A stretch of DNA of 64,000 nucleotides from Chitinophaga sp. XS-30 (GTDB lineage Bacteria; Bacteroidota; Bacteroidia; Chitinophagales; Chitinophagaceae). Location of the stretch: assembly GCF_008086345.1 (NCBI RefSeq), contig NZ_CP043006.1:5764032-5828031 (forward strand), read 5' to 3'. The translations under genes and the position numbers were made by a program. The notes beneath the pieces are model-generated. The model saw nothing but the letters and a program-made list of their open reading frames with translations, did not search any database and had not been told where the DNA came from. Numbering within the stretch: the stretch's first letter is position 1; every line of letters starts with the position of its first letter. Shown in pieces: positions 9,721 through 18,112 of this stretch.

Positions 9721-9770
9721 ATGAAGCCTTTGATGATTAAAATGATCATTTTAATCATCAAAGGCTTCAT
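9721..9770. repeat. 50-bp perfect palindrome between DUF4465 and thioredoxin genes
   Basis: Two exact 25-base arms (9721-9745 and 9746-9770) meet with no spacer, centred on TGATCA at 9743-9748. RNA from it would form a hairpin of more than 20 bp on either strand. There is no T-run after it, so it is not a textbook intrinsic terminator. It could still act as an mRNA-end or processing hairpin between susCD-DUF4465 and the thioredoxin gene. It starts with ATG and reads open for 17 codons to a TGA at 9772-9774. Confidence 0.85.
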
Positions 9771-9798
9771 CTGACCCGTAAAAATTAAACCTGAACAG

Positions 9799-10998
9799 AT
9801 GAAACACACAGTATTTTTTACGCTCTGCCTGCTGCCATGCCTGTACGGGCTGGCACAGGACTACACCATCACCGGGAATATCAAAGGGAACGGAGAAGGA
9901 AAAAAAGTATTCCTCCGCTCCACCGAAAACCCCAAACTGGTAGACAGCACCATCATTAAAAACGGCCGGTTCGAGTTCCGGGGCAAAGTAGATTACCCCC
10001 AATTGTTTGATATCACGATCATGAAGAATGAACCCACGGAACAGGACAGGCGCCCATGGCAACCCCTGATCCCGCTGTTCGTTGAAAACAGGGCCATCAA
10101 ACTCAGTGCGGAGCTGGACAGCATCCATACCCAGCTGGACGTGTACACAAACAAATTTGATGCTTCCCGGGTGAAGGTGGAAGGGGCGCCGCTTTACAAC
10201 CAGTACCTGCAGTTCAATAAAACGTACGATGCGCTGCAAAAGAAGAGAAGTGAAGCCTTTGATGTGTATATCCAATACCTGAATCCCGGTAAAGACAAGA
10301 AAAAAGGGCCCATTTCAGAAGGGATTGCCACCGTTGAAAATATAGACCTGGCTAAACAGGCTGTGCTGGACTATGTGGCCGGTTACATCAAAAACAACCC
10401 CTCTTCTTATGTGGCGGTAAATGCCTTTAAAAAGAACATGTCATCCTATTCCGTAGAAGAGATCGGCCAGCTGCAAAATGCCTTCTCCGGCGATATCAAA
10501 AACTCACCTGCCGGCAAAAGCCTTGCAGAAACCGTGGCCAGGGTCAGCAAAACAGCTACCGGCAGCCAGTATGCGGATTTTTCGTTCCATGACAAGGACG
10601 GGAAGCCGGTAAAGCTGTCCGACTACGTGGGCAAGGGAAAATATGTGCTGCTGGAGTTCTGGGCATCCTGGTGCGGCCCTTGCCGGGCAGACATTCCACA
10701 TCTCAAAGAGGTATATGACATGTACCATCCTGCAGGTTTTGAAGTGATCAGCATCTCGATGGATGACAGCAAGGAAAAATGGCTGGAGGCAGTGGAGGAG
10801 GAAAAGATGAAATGGCTGCAGGTGTCTGACCTGAAGGCATTCAGTGGAGAGCTGTCCAGATTGTATAACTTCAACGGCATTCCAACATGTGTGCTGATAG
10901 GGCCTGACGGGAAGATCGTAACGAGGAATATGCGCGGGTCATGGATGGACAAGAAGCTGATTGAATTATACGGCAACAAGTTCGCGGGTAAATTCTGA
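9799..10998 (+). CDS. TlpA/ResA-like thioredoxin with N-terminal DUF4369 domain
   Basis: 399 residues with a Sec signal peptide (about 1-19, ending GLAQ). The N-terminal part resembles DUF4369 (YTITGNIKGNGEGKKVFLRS). The C-terminal thioredoxin fold starts near residue 258 and has the active-site motif WCGPC at 291-295 and the cis-Pro region FNGIPTCVLIGPDG. It should act as a periplasmic thiol-disulfide reductase. Such proteins are common beside SusCD loci in Bacteroidota, though their substrate there is usually unknown. A 50-bp palindrome separates it from the DUF4465 gene, and a strong terminator follows. Confidence 0.9.
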   Translation: MKHTVFFTLCLLPCLYGLAQDYTITGNIKGNGEGKKVFLRSTENPKLVDSTIIKNGRFEFRGKVDYPQLFDITIMKNEPTEQDRRPWQPLIPLFVENRAIKLSAELDSIHTQLDVYTNKFDASRVKVEGAPLYNQYLQFNKTYDALQKKRSEAFDVYIQYLNPGKDKKKGPISEGIATVENIDLAKQAVLDYVAGYIKNNPSSYVAVNAFKKNMSSYSVEEIGQLQNAFSGDIKNSPAGKSLAETVARVSKTATGSQYADFSFHDKDGKPVKLSDYVGKGKYVLLEFWASWCGPCRADIPHLKEVYDMYHPAGFEVISISMDDSKEKWLEAVEEEKMKWLQVSDLKAFSGELSRLYNFNGIPTCVLIGPDGKIVTRNMRGSWMDKKLIELYGNKFAGKF

Positions 10999-11012
10999 AA
11001 ACAGGCCATTAA

Positions 11013-11049
11013 AACGGCAAGCCTGTGCATTGCGTACAGGCTTGCCGTT
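11013..11049. terminator. Bidirectional terminator hairpin
   Basis: AACGGCAAGCCTGT (11013-11026) pairs perfectly with ACAGGCTTGCCGTT (11036-11049) over a 9-nt loop, between the convergent thioredoxin and FAH hydrolase genes. Confidence 0.8.
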
Positions 11050-11058
11050 CTATAAAGC

Positions 11059-11670
11059 CTACTTCACCATAAACTCCAGCAGGCTGTCGTTCTCAATGAA
11101 AGCCTCCAGTGAATCTCCGATCTCTACCGGGCCCACGCCTTCCGGAGTGCCGGTGAAGACCAGGTCCCCGATGTTGAGGGTGAAGAAGCGGGAGATGTGG
11201 GCGATCAGCTTGTCGAACGAGAACAGGAGGTCGCCGGTATTGCCCTGCTGTACGATCTCTTTGTTCTTGTAAAGACAGAAATTGAGGTCCTTCAGATCCG
11301 TTCCTTCCTCGATGGGGATGAATTTGCCGACGACAGCAGAATTATCGAACGATTTGGCTATTTCCCAGGGCAGGCCTTTGGCCTTTTGTTTTTCCTGGAG
11401 ATCCCGCGCCGTGAAGTCGATGCCCACCGAAATACTGTCATAATACTTGGAGGCAAAGCGCTCCTGAATGTGCTTCCCGTTCTTCGATATCCGCAAGACC
11501 AGTTCGCATTCATAATGCAGATTATCCGTAAACTCCGGATAATAAAATGGATGGTTGTTTTGCAGGAGGGCATTCTTTGGTTTCATGAAAATCACGGGTT
11601 CGGAGGGCACCTCGTTCTTCAGTTCTTCTGCATGTTTGGCATAGTTTCTTCCAACGCAGATAATTTTCAT
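11059..11670 (-). CDS. Fumarylacetoacetate hydrolase (FAH) family protein
   Basis: 203 residues, the short single-domain FAH form. Recognisable segments are MKIICVGRNYAKHAEEL, EPVIFMKPKNALL, the metal-binding LHYECELVLRI, GIDFTARDLQ, and GDLVFTGTPEGVGPVEIGD near the C-terminus. Family members hydrolyse or decarboxylate C-C bonds in acylpyruvates or oxaloacetate-like compounds using Mg2+. The neighbours do not define a substrate. The 194-bp gap upstream (11671-11864) holds only a short CTATGG/CCATAG hairpin (11702-11719) and no clear promoter box. Confidence 0.9.
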   Translation of the reverse strand: MKIICVGRNYAKHAEELKNEVPSEPVIFMKPKNALLQNNHPFYYPEFTDNLHYECELVLRISKNGKHIQERFASKYYDSISVGIDFTARDLQEKQKAKGLPWEIAKSFDNSAVVGKFIPIEEGTDLKDLNFCLYKNKEIVQQGNTGDLLFSFDKLIAHISRFFTLNIGDLVFTGTPEGVGPVEIGDSLEAFIENDSLLEFMVK

Positions 11671-11864
11671 AATGCGTGTATTTTTGTAAGGTTAATAAAG
11701 TCTATGGTTTCACCCATAGTCCACAATACATTGTCCATTGTACGTCCTATCATGCTGATTGACGATGCAATTATGAATTACAGACGATCAATGGTACACG
11801 GATCATGATCTATAGCATTTTTTAACGCAGGGGCATATTCAGGCACGAAATATACAATTTACTT

Positions 11865-12440
11865 CTATAATGGAAAAGTCAGGTTGTTATAATTGTTCAT
11901 CGTCCTGGGCAGTCCGATGGTGGCAAAACTTTCGATGATCTCCACACATTTGCCGATCTTCTGCAAAACGACCGGTTCTTCCTTCGCACTCCATTTACCG
12001 AGCACATAGTCAACCTGCCTTCCTTTGGGGAAATCATTGCCGATGCCGAATCTTAAACGGGGATATTGGTTGGTAGCGATGGATTCCTGAATGCTTTTGA
12101 GGCCATTATGCCCGGCATCGCTGCCACCGGGGCGGATGCGGATGGTTTCCAGCGGCAGTGCCAGTTCATCCACGATCACCATCATGTTTTCCGCAGTGAT
12201 CTTTTCCTTGTCCATCCAGTATTTCACGGCCTTTCCGCTGAGGTTCATATAGGTAGTGGGTTTGATCACTACCATGATGCGGCCTTTCCACCGGATGGTG
12301 GTCACCTCTGCCAGCCGGTCGTTGTTAAAAGGAGCGTTGTGCTTTGCGGCGAGTGCATCCGCCACATCGAAACCGATGTTATGACGGGTATGCTGATATT
12401 CCGCTCCGATGTTCCCTAATCCGACGATAAGAAATTTCAT
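11865..12440 (-). CDS. pth: Peptidyl-tRNA hydrolase
   Basis: 191 residues, normal length. The essential residues of bacterial Pth are present: Asn10 (LIVGLGN), His20 and Asn21 (HTRHNIGFD), the substrate loop KPTTYMNLSGKAV, and RIRPGGSDAGHNGLKSI. It recycles tRNA from prematurely released peptidyl-tRNA in the cytoplasm. It lies downstream of rplY and prs in the same direction, a common bacterial arrangement, with a terminator between rplY and pth. Confidence 0.97.
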   Translation of the reverse strand: MKFLIVGLGNIGAEYQHTRHNIGFDVADALAAKHNAPFNNDRLAEVTTIRWKGRIMVVIKPTTYMNLSGKAVKYWMDKEKITAENMMVIVDELALPLETIRIRPGGSDAGHNGLKSIQESIATNQYPRLRFGIGNDFPKGRQVDYVLGKWSAKEEPVVLQKIGKCVEIIESFATIGLPRTMNNYNNLTFPL

Positions 12441-12493
12441 ATGCCTGGTACTTGATCCCGTTTAAACACCAATCGGGATACCAAAAATAAAAA

Positions 12494-12517
12494 GCCCGGC
12501 TGAAATAACTGCCGGGC
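12494..12517 (-). terminator. Intrinsic terminator of rplY
   Basis: On the minus strand GCCCGGC pairs with GCCGGGC over a 10-nt loop and is followed by a T-rich tract (TTTTTATTTTTGG). The tract also contains a TATTTTTG box (12482-12489) that could serve pth. Confidence 0.8.
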
Positions 12518-12540
12518 CCTTGATATAATTCTTTGCCAAT

Positions 12541-13131
12541 TTATTTTTTCTTGGCTTCCTTTTCGGCAGCCGCTTCTTCCTGCTTCAGCTGACGCGTCAT
12601 CACTACAGAAGCAACGGGGATACGGGGAGGATTGAGAATCTCGATACCGTCCGCTATTACATCCGATACCCGGAGGTTCTCGTTCAGGTCCAGGTTGGTA
12701 ATGTCCACTTCCAGGTTTTCGCGCAGATCTTTCGGCAACGCTTTCACTTTCAGTGTTTTCAGCTTTATTACCAGCTTACCGCCGCTTTTTACGCCGATGG
12801 ACTGGCCAATGGTCTTCAGCGGCAGGGAGGCTACCACTTTCTTGTCTTCCACGAGTTCGAGGAAGTCCACATGCGTCAGTTCGTCTGTTACAACGTCAAA
12901 CTGCATGTCTTTCAGAATGCAACGGAAAGTTTTGCCGTCTACTTTTACTTCAACGAACTGGAAGTCCGGTGTATATACCAGTGGTTTGAAAGCAGTAGCA
13001 GCAGCTGAAAAACTTACTGTCTCTGCACCCCCGTAAATAACACAAGGCACTTTTTGCTCAGAACGAAGCAGGCGGGTGGCTTGTTTGCCGAATTCGCTCC
13101 TGAGCTCTCCTTCGATGGTTATTGTTTTCAT
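12541..13131 (-). CDS. rplY: 50S ribosomal protein L25 / general stress protein Ctc
   Basis: 196 residues, the long CTC form. The N-terminal L25 domain that binds 5S rRNA covers about 1-95 (EGELRSEFGKQATRLLRSEQ, CVIYGG, LTHVDFLEL), followed by the C-terminal TL5-type beta domain. The tail is lysine-rich (AAEKEAKKK). It follows prs by 36 bp, so the two are probably cotranscribed, and an intrinsic terminator follows. Confidence 0.95.
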   Translation of the reverse strand: MKTITIEGELRSEFGKQATRLLRSEQKVPCVIYGGAETVSFSAAATAFKPLVYTPDFQFVEVKVDGKTFRCILKDMQFDVVTDELTHVDFLELVEDKKVVASLPLKTIGQSIGVKSGGKLVIKLKTLKVKALPKDLRENLEVDITNLDLNENLRVSDVIADGIEILNPPRIPVASVVMTRQLKQEEAAAEKEAKKK

Positions 13132-13167
13132 TGTTTAAACATTTATGAATAAAAAAAATACACGTTG

Positions 13168-14118
13168 TTATGATAACCGGCGCTGACTGTGCACGAACAG
13201 GCTGGTAATGGACTTGTTCTCGTGCATGTTGCGGATGGCTACGGCGAAAAGGTCTGCCACGCTGATCACTTTGATCTTGGGACTTTCGTGTTTCAGCGGG
13301 ATGGTATCACATACCACCAGTTCGTCCAGCACCGAATTTTCAATGTTCTCGTAAGCCTTGCCACTGAAGACCGGGTGCGTACAGAACGCTCTTACGCTCC
13401 TGGCTCCTTTTTCCATCAGCAATGCTGCCGATTTGGTGAGGGTACCTGCAGTATCGCAGATGTCATCTATCAGCACAATATCCCGGTCCGTCACATCCCC
13501 TATCACCACCATTGACGCAATTTCATTGGCCCGTTTACGATGCTTGTCGCAGATCACCATTTCAGCACTGAAATAGCTGGCCACTTCACGCACGCGGGTG
13601 GTAGAACCCACGTCAGGGGACGCAAAGGTAAGGTTTTTAAGCTTCAGATTCTCGATATAGGGGATAAAAATCGCCGAGCTGTCCAGATGATCCACAGGGA
13701 TATCAAAGAATCCCTGGATCTGCGGTGCATGCAAGTCCATGGTAATCACCCTGTTGGCTCCCGCTGCGGTGAGCAGGTTGGCGATCAGCTTGGAGCCGAT
13801 GGCCACCCGGGGCTTGTCTTTCCTGTCCTGCCGCGCGAAACCGAAATACGGGATCACCGCTGTAATATACCCTGCCGATGCACGCTTGGCGGCATCGATC
13901 ATGAGCAGCAATTCCATAAGGTTATCGGCGGGAGCGTTGGTGCCCTGAACGAGGAACACATAGTCCCCGCGGATGCTTTCCAGAAAAACCGGCTGAAACT
14001 CGCCGTCGCTGAACTTCTGGATATTCACCTTACCCAGCGGATTACCGTACCTGGCTGCGATACGTTCGGCCAGAGCGGGATTGCTGTTTCCTGTGAAGAT
14101 TTTTACAGTTGGATTCAT
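13168..14118 (-). CDS. prs: Ribose-phosphate pyrophosphokinase
   Basis: 316 residues, typical length. It makes PRPP from ribose 5-phosphate and ATP. Visible motifs: VKIFTGNSNPALAERIA at the start, YFGFARQDRK, the catalytic flexible-loop region after TMDLHAPQIQGFFDIPVDHL, and the PRPP-binding loop DIVLIDDICDTAGTLTKSA. A TAGTTTTG box on the minus strand (14138-14145) lies 19 bp before the ATG. It is the first gene of the prs-rplY unit. Confidence 0.97.
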   Translation of the reverse strand: MNPTVKIFTGNSNPALAERIAARYGNPLGKVNIQKFSDGEFQPVFLESIRGDYVFLVQGTNAPADNLMELLLMIDAAKRASAGYITAVIPYFGFARQDRKDKPRVAIGSKLIANLLTAAGANRVITMDLHAPQIQGFFDIPVDHLDSSAIFIPYIENLKLKNLTFASPDVGSTTRVREVASYFSAEMVICDKHRKRANEIASMVVIGDVTDRDIVLIDDICDTAGTLTKSAALLMEKGARSVRAFCTHPVFSGKAYENIENSVLDELVVCDTIPLKHESPKIKVISVADLFAVAIRNMHENKSITSLFVHSQRRLS

Positions 14119-14137
14119 GTTGTAGAAAAAGAGGTTG

Positions 14138-14145
14138 CAAAACTA
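14138..14145 (-). promoter_or_regulatory. -7 box of prs (TAGTTTTG)
   Basis: Matches the Bacteroidota vegetative -7 consensus TAnnTTTG and lies 19 bp before the prs ATG. No clear -33 TTG partner is seen. Confidence 0.5.
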
Positions 14146-14211
14146 TGACTTTATATGGTATATGCCGAAAAAAAATCGGGGCGGGGAAATTGCTAAAAAA
14201 TTTGGGATAAA

Positions 14212-14242
14212 TTTGCTAAACAAATTAGCTTTTGTATATTTG
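14212..14242 (+). promoter_or_regulatory. radC promoter, TTTG-N19-TATATTTG
   Basis: TTTG at 14212-14215 and TATATTTG at 14235-14242 are exactly 19 bp apart, matching the Bacteroidota sigma-A consensus. The -7 box ends only 5 nt before the ATG at 14248, implying an almost leaderless mRNA. Confidence 0.75.
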
Positions 14243-14247
14243 TGGAA

Positions 14248-15015
14248 ATGAATTGGGTTATGGGAGCGAATACATCATTGTTACCACCGATATCCACGTA
14301 CATTTCGCCGGAGAAGCGGGTGTTACCACCAATCTGTGACTGGCCGGAGGAAGACCGTCCGCGGGAAAAGCTCATCCGGAATGGCGCCAAGGTCATGACC
14401 AATGCAGAACTGCTGGCCATCCTGATCAACACCGGCCAGGATAACAAATCAGCCATAGACCTGGCCAACGAGATCCTTTTCAGTGCCGGCAACAACCTGG
14501 CTGAGCTGGCCAAAATGGATGTACGGCAGTTGATGGGCTTCAGGGGCGTGGGGCAGGCCAAAGCGGTCACCATTCTGGCAGCCATGGAACTGGCCCGGCG
14601 CAAACAATGCGCGGTTCCGCCCGGGCGGCCGGTGATCCGGAACAGCGAAGACATTGTTTCCCTGCTGCGCCCCCTCATGCAAGACCAATGCTACGAAAGC
14701 TTCTATACACTGTACCTCAGCCATGCCAATAAAGTGCTGCATTGCAGCTGCATCAGCACCGGCGGCTTTACCTCCACCACCGTAGATCCCAGGATGATCT
14801 TCCAGGAAGCGCTCTGCCTCAGGGCCACCCGCCTGATCCTGGCGCACAATCATCCCTCCGGTTCTTTAAATGCCAGCAGAGCGGATCTCCGTGTGACCAA
14901 CAGGCTCATAGCAGCCGGCAGGCTCCTGGATATCGAGGTCCTGGATCATGTGATCATATCAGATACGGGGTACATGAGCTTCAGAGATGATGGCATGCTT
15001 GGGCAGGAAGCCTGA
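14248..15015 (+). CDS. radC: RadC family JAB/JAMM-domain protein
   Basis: About 255 residues. I use the ATG at 14248: a GTG at 14242 overlaps the -7 box and so cannot be transcribed from that promoter, while the ATG at 14260 is possible. The N-terminal helix-hairpin-helix-like part has DWPEEDRPREKL and LMGFRGVGQAKAVTILAA. The C-terminal JAMM metal-binding motif is intact as AHNHPSGSLNASRAD. RadC was named for DNA repair, but that role is disputed and its biochemical activity is unsettled. About 25 residues precede the usual start of homology (IxDWxEEDRP). Confidence 0.92.
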   Translation: MNWVMGANTSLLPPISTYISPEKRVLPPICDWPEEDRPREKLIRNGAKVMTNAELLAILINTGQDNKSAIDLANEILFSAGNNLAELAKMDVRQLMGFRGVGQAKAVTILAAMELARRKQCAVPPGRPVIRNSEDIVSLLRPLMQDQCYESFYTLYLSHANKVLHCSCISTGGFTSTTVDPRMIFQEALCLRATRLILAHNHPSGSLNASRADLRVTNRLIAAGRLLDIEVLDHVIISDTGYMSFRDDGMLGQEA

Positions 15016-15029
15016 ATAACGCCCGGGTG

Positions 15030-17042
15030 CTAACGCAACAAGGTGGATACACCTTTTTGGAATACCCGGTTACCGAATTCCGTATCCGTATATTCCAGCA
15101 TCCAGGCGTAGGTACCCACAGGCGCCGGGGAACCGTTGATGGTACCGTCCCATTTGTTCAGCCAGTTATGTGACTCAAACACCAGTTGCCCGTTCCGCGC
15201 ATAAATACGGAAAACGAGATCGGCGGTTTTATAACCATTCAGTGGATACAGGTAGTCGTTCGTGCCATCGTTGTTGGGTGTGAAAGCGGTAGGCACGGCC
15301 ACGCGGCAGGTAGGCACCGTTTTAATGGTCTGCACAACAGTATCGAAACAATGCAGATCGTCTTCGACGATAAGCCGCACTTCATAAGTCTGCTCCCGGC
15401 TGCCGATCGGATAACGGAAGGGGTTGGGGTTCACACTGCGGGAGCCATTGCCGAAACCAAAATCCCAGCGGTGAGAAACGATATGGCCAATACTCTGGTC
15501 CGTAAAGGTCACCATATCAAGCGGACAAAGTACCGCGGCAGACATGACGAAAGCAGCCTTCAGCTCATTATCCAGCAGTATCTGTTCCGTATGCTGCGCG
15601 GAACATACACCATTGGTCACTTCCAGCTGTACGGTCTTTTGGCCGAATACCGTGTACACCTTCTCATAGGTTCTGCCACCGGCAGCAGTATTATCCTCGA
15701 AAGACCATTGCCAGTCCGTTACACCTCTTGCCCCATCATGTTCCAGGAATATCCTGTCATACACACAATCCAGTTCCACGCGGTAAGAGAATGCCGCACT
15801 TACCGTATCCTTCGTGGAAAAGCTCACCCGGTCTCCCAGCGGGGTCTGCAAACCGCATTCGCTGATCAGCGTATTGCCATCACTCCCCTGCACCAGGTCA
15901 ATATCATAATCCCCTTCATGATAGATCGGGGTATTCAGCGTTAGTTCTATACTGTCGGTCAGCTGATTATTACAGAAGGTAGTGGCATTCACAACAGCCA
16001 TACCGGCGTCTGTGCCGCTCAGGCGAAAATCGCTGCCATTGGGCGCCACGGAGCTGCACAGTACGGGACTGGAAAGATAAACCATGATCTTGCCGGGAGC
16101 GCATCCGATGGCGGATATCCTGTCAAACGGCACCGCCTGGGGAACGGGCACGGTGAAGTCCACTTCCCGGCCGGCCTGGATGGGATTATCGCAGGCATCC
16201 AGCATGGTATTGCCGTCCCGGCCAGTTACCACCCGCACTTTATAGTTCCCCGCGGGAAGAGGTTGCTGCAGGTACAGCACAACAGAATCCATATCAAAAC
16301 CGGAATTGCAGTTCACGCCCATGGAGCCTATCACCCGCACATTGCTGCCCACCAGTTCGAACTCGTTCCCGTCGCCGGCCATAGTAGCGCATTGGAACTT
16401 CTTGTTGAGCTTTACGGTAATGCGGTTATCAAGACAATGATATTTGGCATGCACAAAAGCGCCGGCCAGCGGGTCAGTGATATTGGCCGTTCCGCCGCCG
16501 AAAGATAGTTCGTACCCGCTTTGTGTTTGCGTGAAATGGCTGACCATCAGCAGGTACTGGCGGCCGGCCTGCAGCGTGGGCATGCTGCTCCATTTCGGCT
16601 CGCTGTATCCCTCACAGGCCATGAGCCGCGTACCGGCACTGGAGGCACCCGTAGCGCCGGCTATAGCGCTCCAGTTCCCGGCCACCTGGATGGCGGGATT
16701 AGTATAGACCTCGCTAAGGGCTTTACCGGTAACATCAAATATCTGCCAGTCGTAATCATCGCTCAGATCGTTCGGGGTAATGGTAAAACCCAGCGTCCCT
16801 GTTTCGTAGCAGGTGAACTTGTACCAGTAGGGATTTACATCCCGGTAGTCCGTATTACTGTTGCAGGAAGGCAGGGGAATGGACCTTCCCGCGCAAAGTG
16901 GAACGGAAGCCTGCTTCAGTGCTTTGGTGCCGCAGATGGGGAAAGCGCTCTGAGGCGTTTGCCCTAACTGCGTGCAGGCCTGAGCCGATATTCGGTTCAC
17001 CGCACATAACAGGGGAAGGATTAATATGAGAAAAAATCGCAT
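15030..17042 (-). CDS. Secreted PKD-domain protein with T9SS type B sorting domain
   Basis: 670 residues. Signal peptide about 1-20 (ending RISA). The middle is Ig/PKD-like, with two PKD-type segments (DWQWSFEDNTAAGG and SHRWDFGFGNGSRSVNP). The C-terminal ~90 residues form the gliding-motility-associated CHU_C domain, with VPTAFTPNNDGTNDYLYPL and WDGTINGSPAPVGTYAW, the signature of type B cargo of the type IX secretion system. It should be exported across the outer membrane and held at or released from the surface. No enzymatic domain is seen, so an adhesin or structural role is the simplest guess. It is convergent with radC and divergent from the Gfo/Idh gene. Confidence 0.88.
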   Translation of the reverse strand: MRFFLILILPLLCAVNRISAQACTQLGQTPQSAFPICGTKALKQASVPLCAGRSIPLPSCNSNTDYRDVNPYWYKFTCYETGTLGFTITPNDLSDDYDWQIFDVTGKALSEVYTNPAIQVAGNWSAIAGATGASSAGTRLMACEGYSEPKWSSMPTLQAGRQYLLMVSHFTQTQSGYELSFGGGTANITDPLAGAFVHAKYHCLDNRITVKLNKKFQCATMAGDGNEFELVGSNVRVIGSMGVNCNSGFDMDSVVLYLQQPLPAGNYKVRVVTGRDGNTMLDACDNPIQAGREVDFTVPVPQAVPFDRISAIGCAPGKIMVYLSSPVLCSSVAPNGSDFRLSGTDAGMAVVNATTFCNNQLTDSIELTLNTPIYHEGDYDIDLVQGSDGNTLISECGLQTPLGDRVSFSTKDTVSAAFSYRVELDCVYDRIFLEHDGARGVTDWQWSFEDNTAAGGRTYEKVYTVFGQKTVQLEVTNGVCSAQHTEQILLDNELKAAFVMSAAVLCPLDMVTFTDQSIGHIVSHRWDFGFGNGSRSVNPNPFRYPIGSREQTYEVRLIVEDDLHCFDTVVQTIKTVPTCRVAVPTAFTPNNDGTNDYLYPLNGYKTADLVFRIYARNGQLVFESHNWLNKWDGTINGSPAPVGTYAWMLEYTDTEFGNRVFQKGVSTLLR

Positions 17043-17099
17043 GGGTTATATTGGCAGCAATATAGAGATAATATATAAAGTAATAACCTTCGCTTTTGT

Positions 17100-17107
17100 T
17101 ACATTTG
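17100..17107 (+). promoter_or_regulatory. -7 box of the Gfo/Idh/MocA gene (TACATTTG)
   Basis: Matches TAnnTTTG followed by C, 30 bp upstream of the start codon. A matching -33 element is not clear. Confidence 0.5.
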
Positions 17108-17137
17108 CTGGAATTTATTTAAAAAACATATCCACTT

Positions 17138-18112
17138 ATGCTAAAAATCGGCTTGTTCGGTGTTGGTCATTTAGGAAAGATCCATTTATCCCAGCTTGTT
17201 ACCATGAAAGATGTGGAAGTTACCGGCTATTTCGACCCGAGTGACGCCAATGCCGAAGGAGTACAAACATTATATGGCAACCTGAAACGGTTCACTTCCG
17301 CGGAAGAACTGGTGATGGCCGTGGATGCCGTTGACATCGTGGCGCCGACCACGCAACATTATCAGTTGTGCGAACTGGCGATCCGGAACGGGAAACATGT
17401 ATTCGTGGAAAAACCCATGACCAATACCATGGACGAGGCAAAGCTGCTGGTAAAACTGGTGGAGGAAGCCAATATCAAATTCCAGGTGGGGCATGTGGAA
17501 CGGTTCAACCCGGCATTCCTGGCGCTGAAAGGTTATGATCTGAAGCCCATGTTCATCGAAGTTCACCGCCTGGCGGAATTCAACCCGCGGGGAACGGATG
17601 TCAGCGTGATCCTGGACCTGATGATCCACGACATCGACATCGTGCTGAGCATCGTGAAATCAAGCATCAGCCGCATCTCCGCCAGCGGCGTTGCCGTGAT
17701 GAGCGACACCCCTGATATTGCCAATGTGCGCATCGAATTCCATAACGGCTGTGTAGCCAACCTCACATCCAGCCGTATCTCCCTTAAAAAAATGCGCAAG
17801 ATGCGCCTTTTCCAGAAAGATGCCTACATCGGTATCGACTTCCTGGACAAGAAAACGGAGATCATCAAACTGAAGGAACCGGAAGACGAAGGTTTATTCA
17901 CACTCGATATCGCCACAAATGCCGGTAAAAAGACCATTGCGATCGATAATCCGGAGATCAAGCAATCCAATGCCATCCGTATGGAGCTGGAGCTTTTCCG
18001 GGACAGCATACTGGAGAACAAACCGGTTGCCGTAAATGTGATCGACGGGTTCCAGGCGCTGGAAGCGGCCCATCAGATATTGCAAAAGATCGGGAGGGGA
18101 CAGTCAGCGTAA
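17138..18112 (+). CDS. Gfo/Idh/MocA family NAD(P)-dependent oxidoreductase
   Basis: 324 residues. The N-terminal Rossmann motif is GVGHLGKIH (about residues 8-16), and the conserved EKPMTNTMDEAKLL follows around residue 90. The C-terminal alpha/beta substrate domain has VGHVERFNPAF and LMIHDIDIVLSIV, resembling UDP-N-acetylglucosamine 3-dehydrogenase-like members. The exact substrate cannot be set from sequence alone. Its 3' end overlaps that of ispD on the opposite strand by 9 bp, with no terminator between them. Confidence 0.9.
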   Translation: MLKIGLFGVGHLGKIHLSQLVTMKDVEVTGYFDPSDANAEGVQTLYGNLKRFTSAEELVMAVDAVDIVAPTTQHYQLCELAIRNGKHVFVEKPMTNTMDEAKLLVKLVEEANIKFQVGHVERFNPAFLALKGYDLKPMFIEVHRLAEFNPRGTDVSVILDLMIHDIDIVLSIVKSSISRISASGVAVMSDTPDIANVRIEFHNGCVANLTSSRISLKKMRKMRLFQKDAYIGIDFLDKKTEIIKLKEPEDEGLFTLDIATNAGKKTIAIDNPEIKQSNAIRMELELFRDSILENKPVAVNVIDGFQALEAAHQILQKIGRGQSA

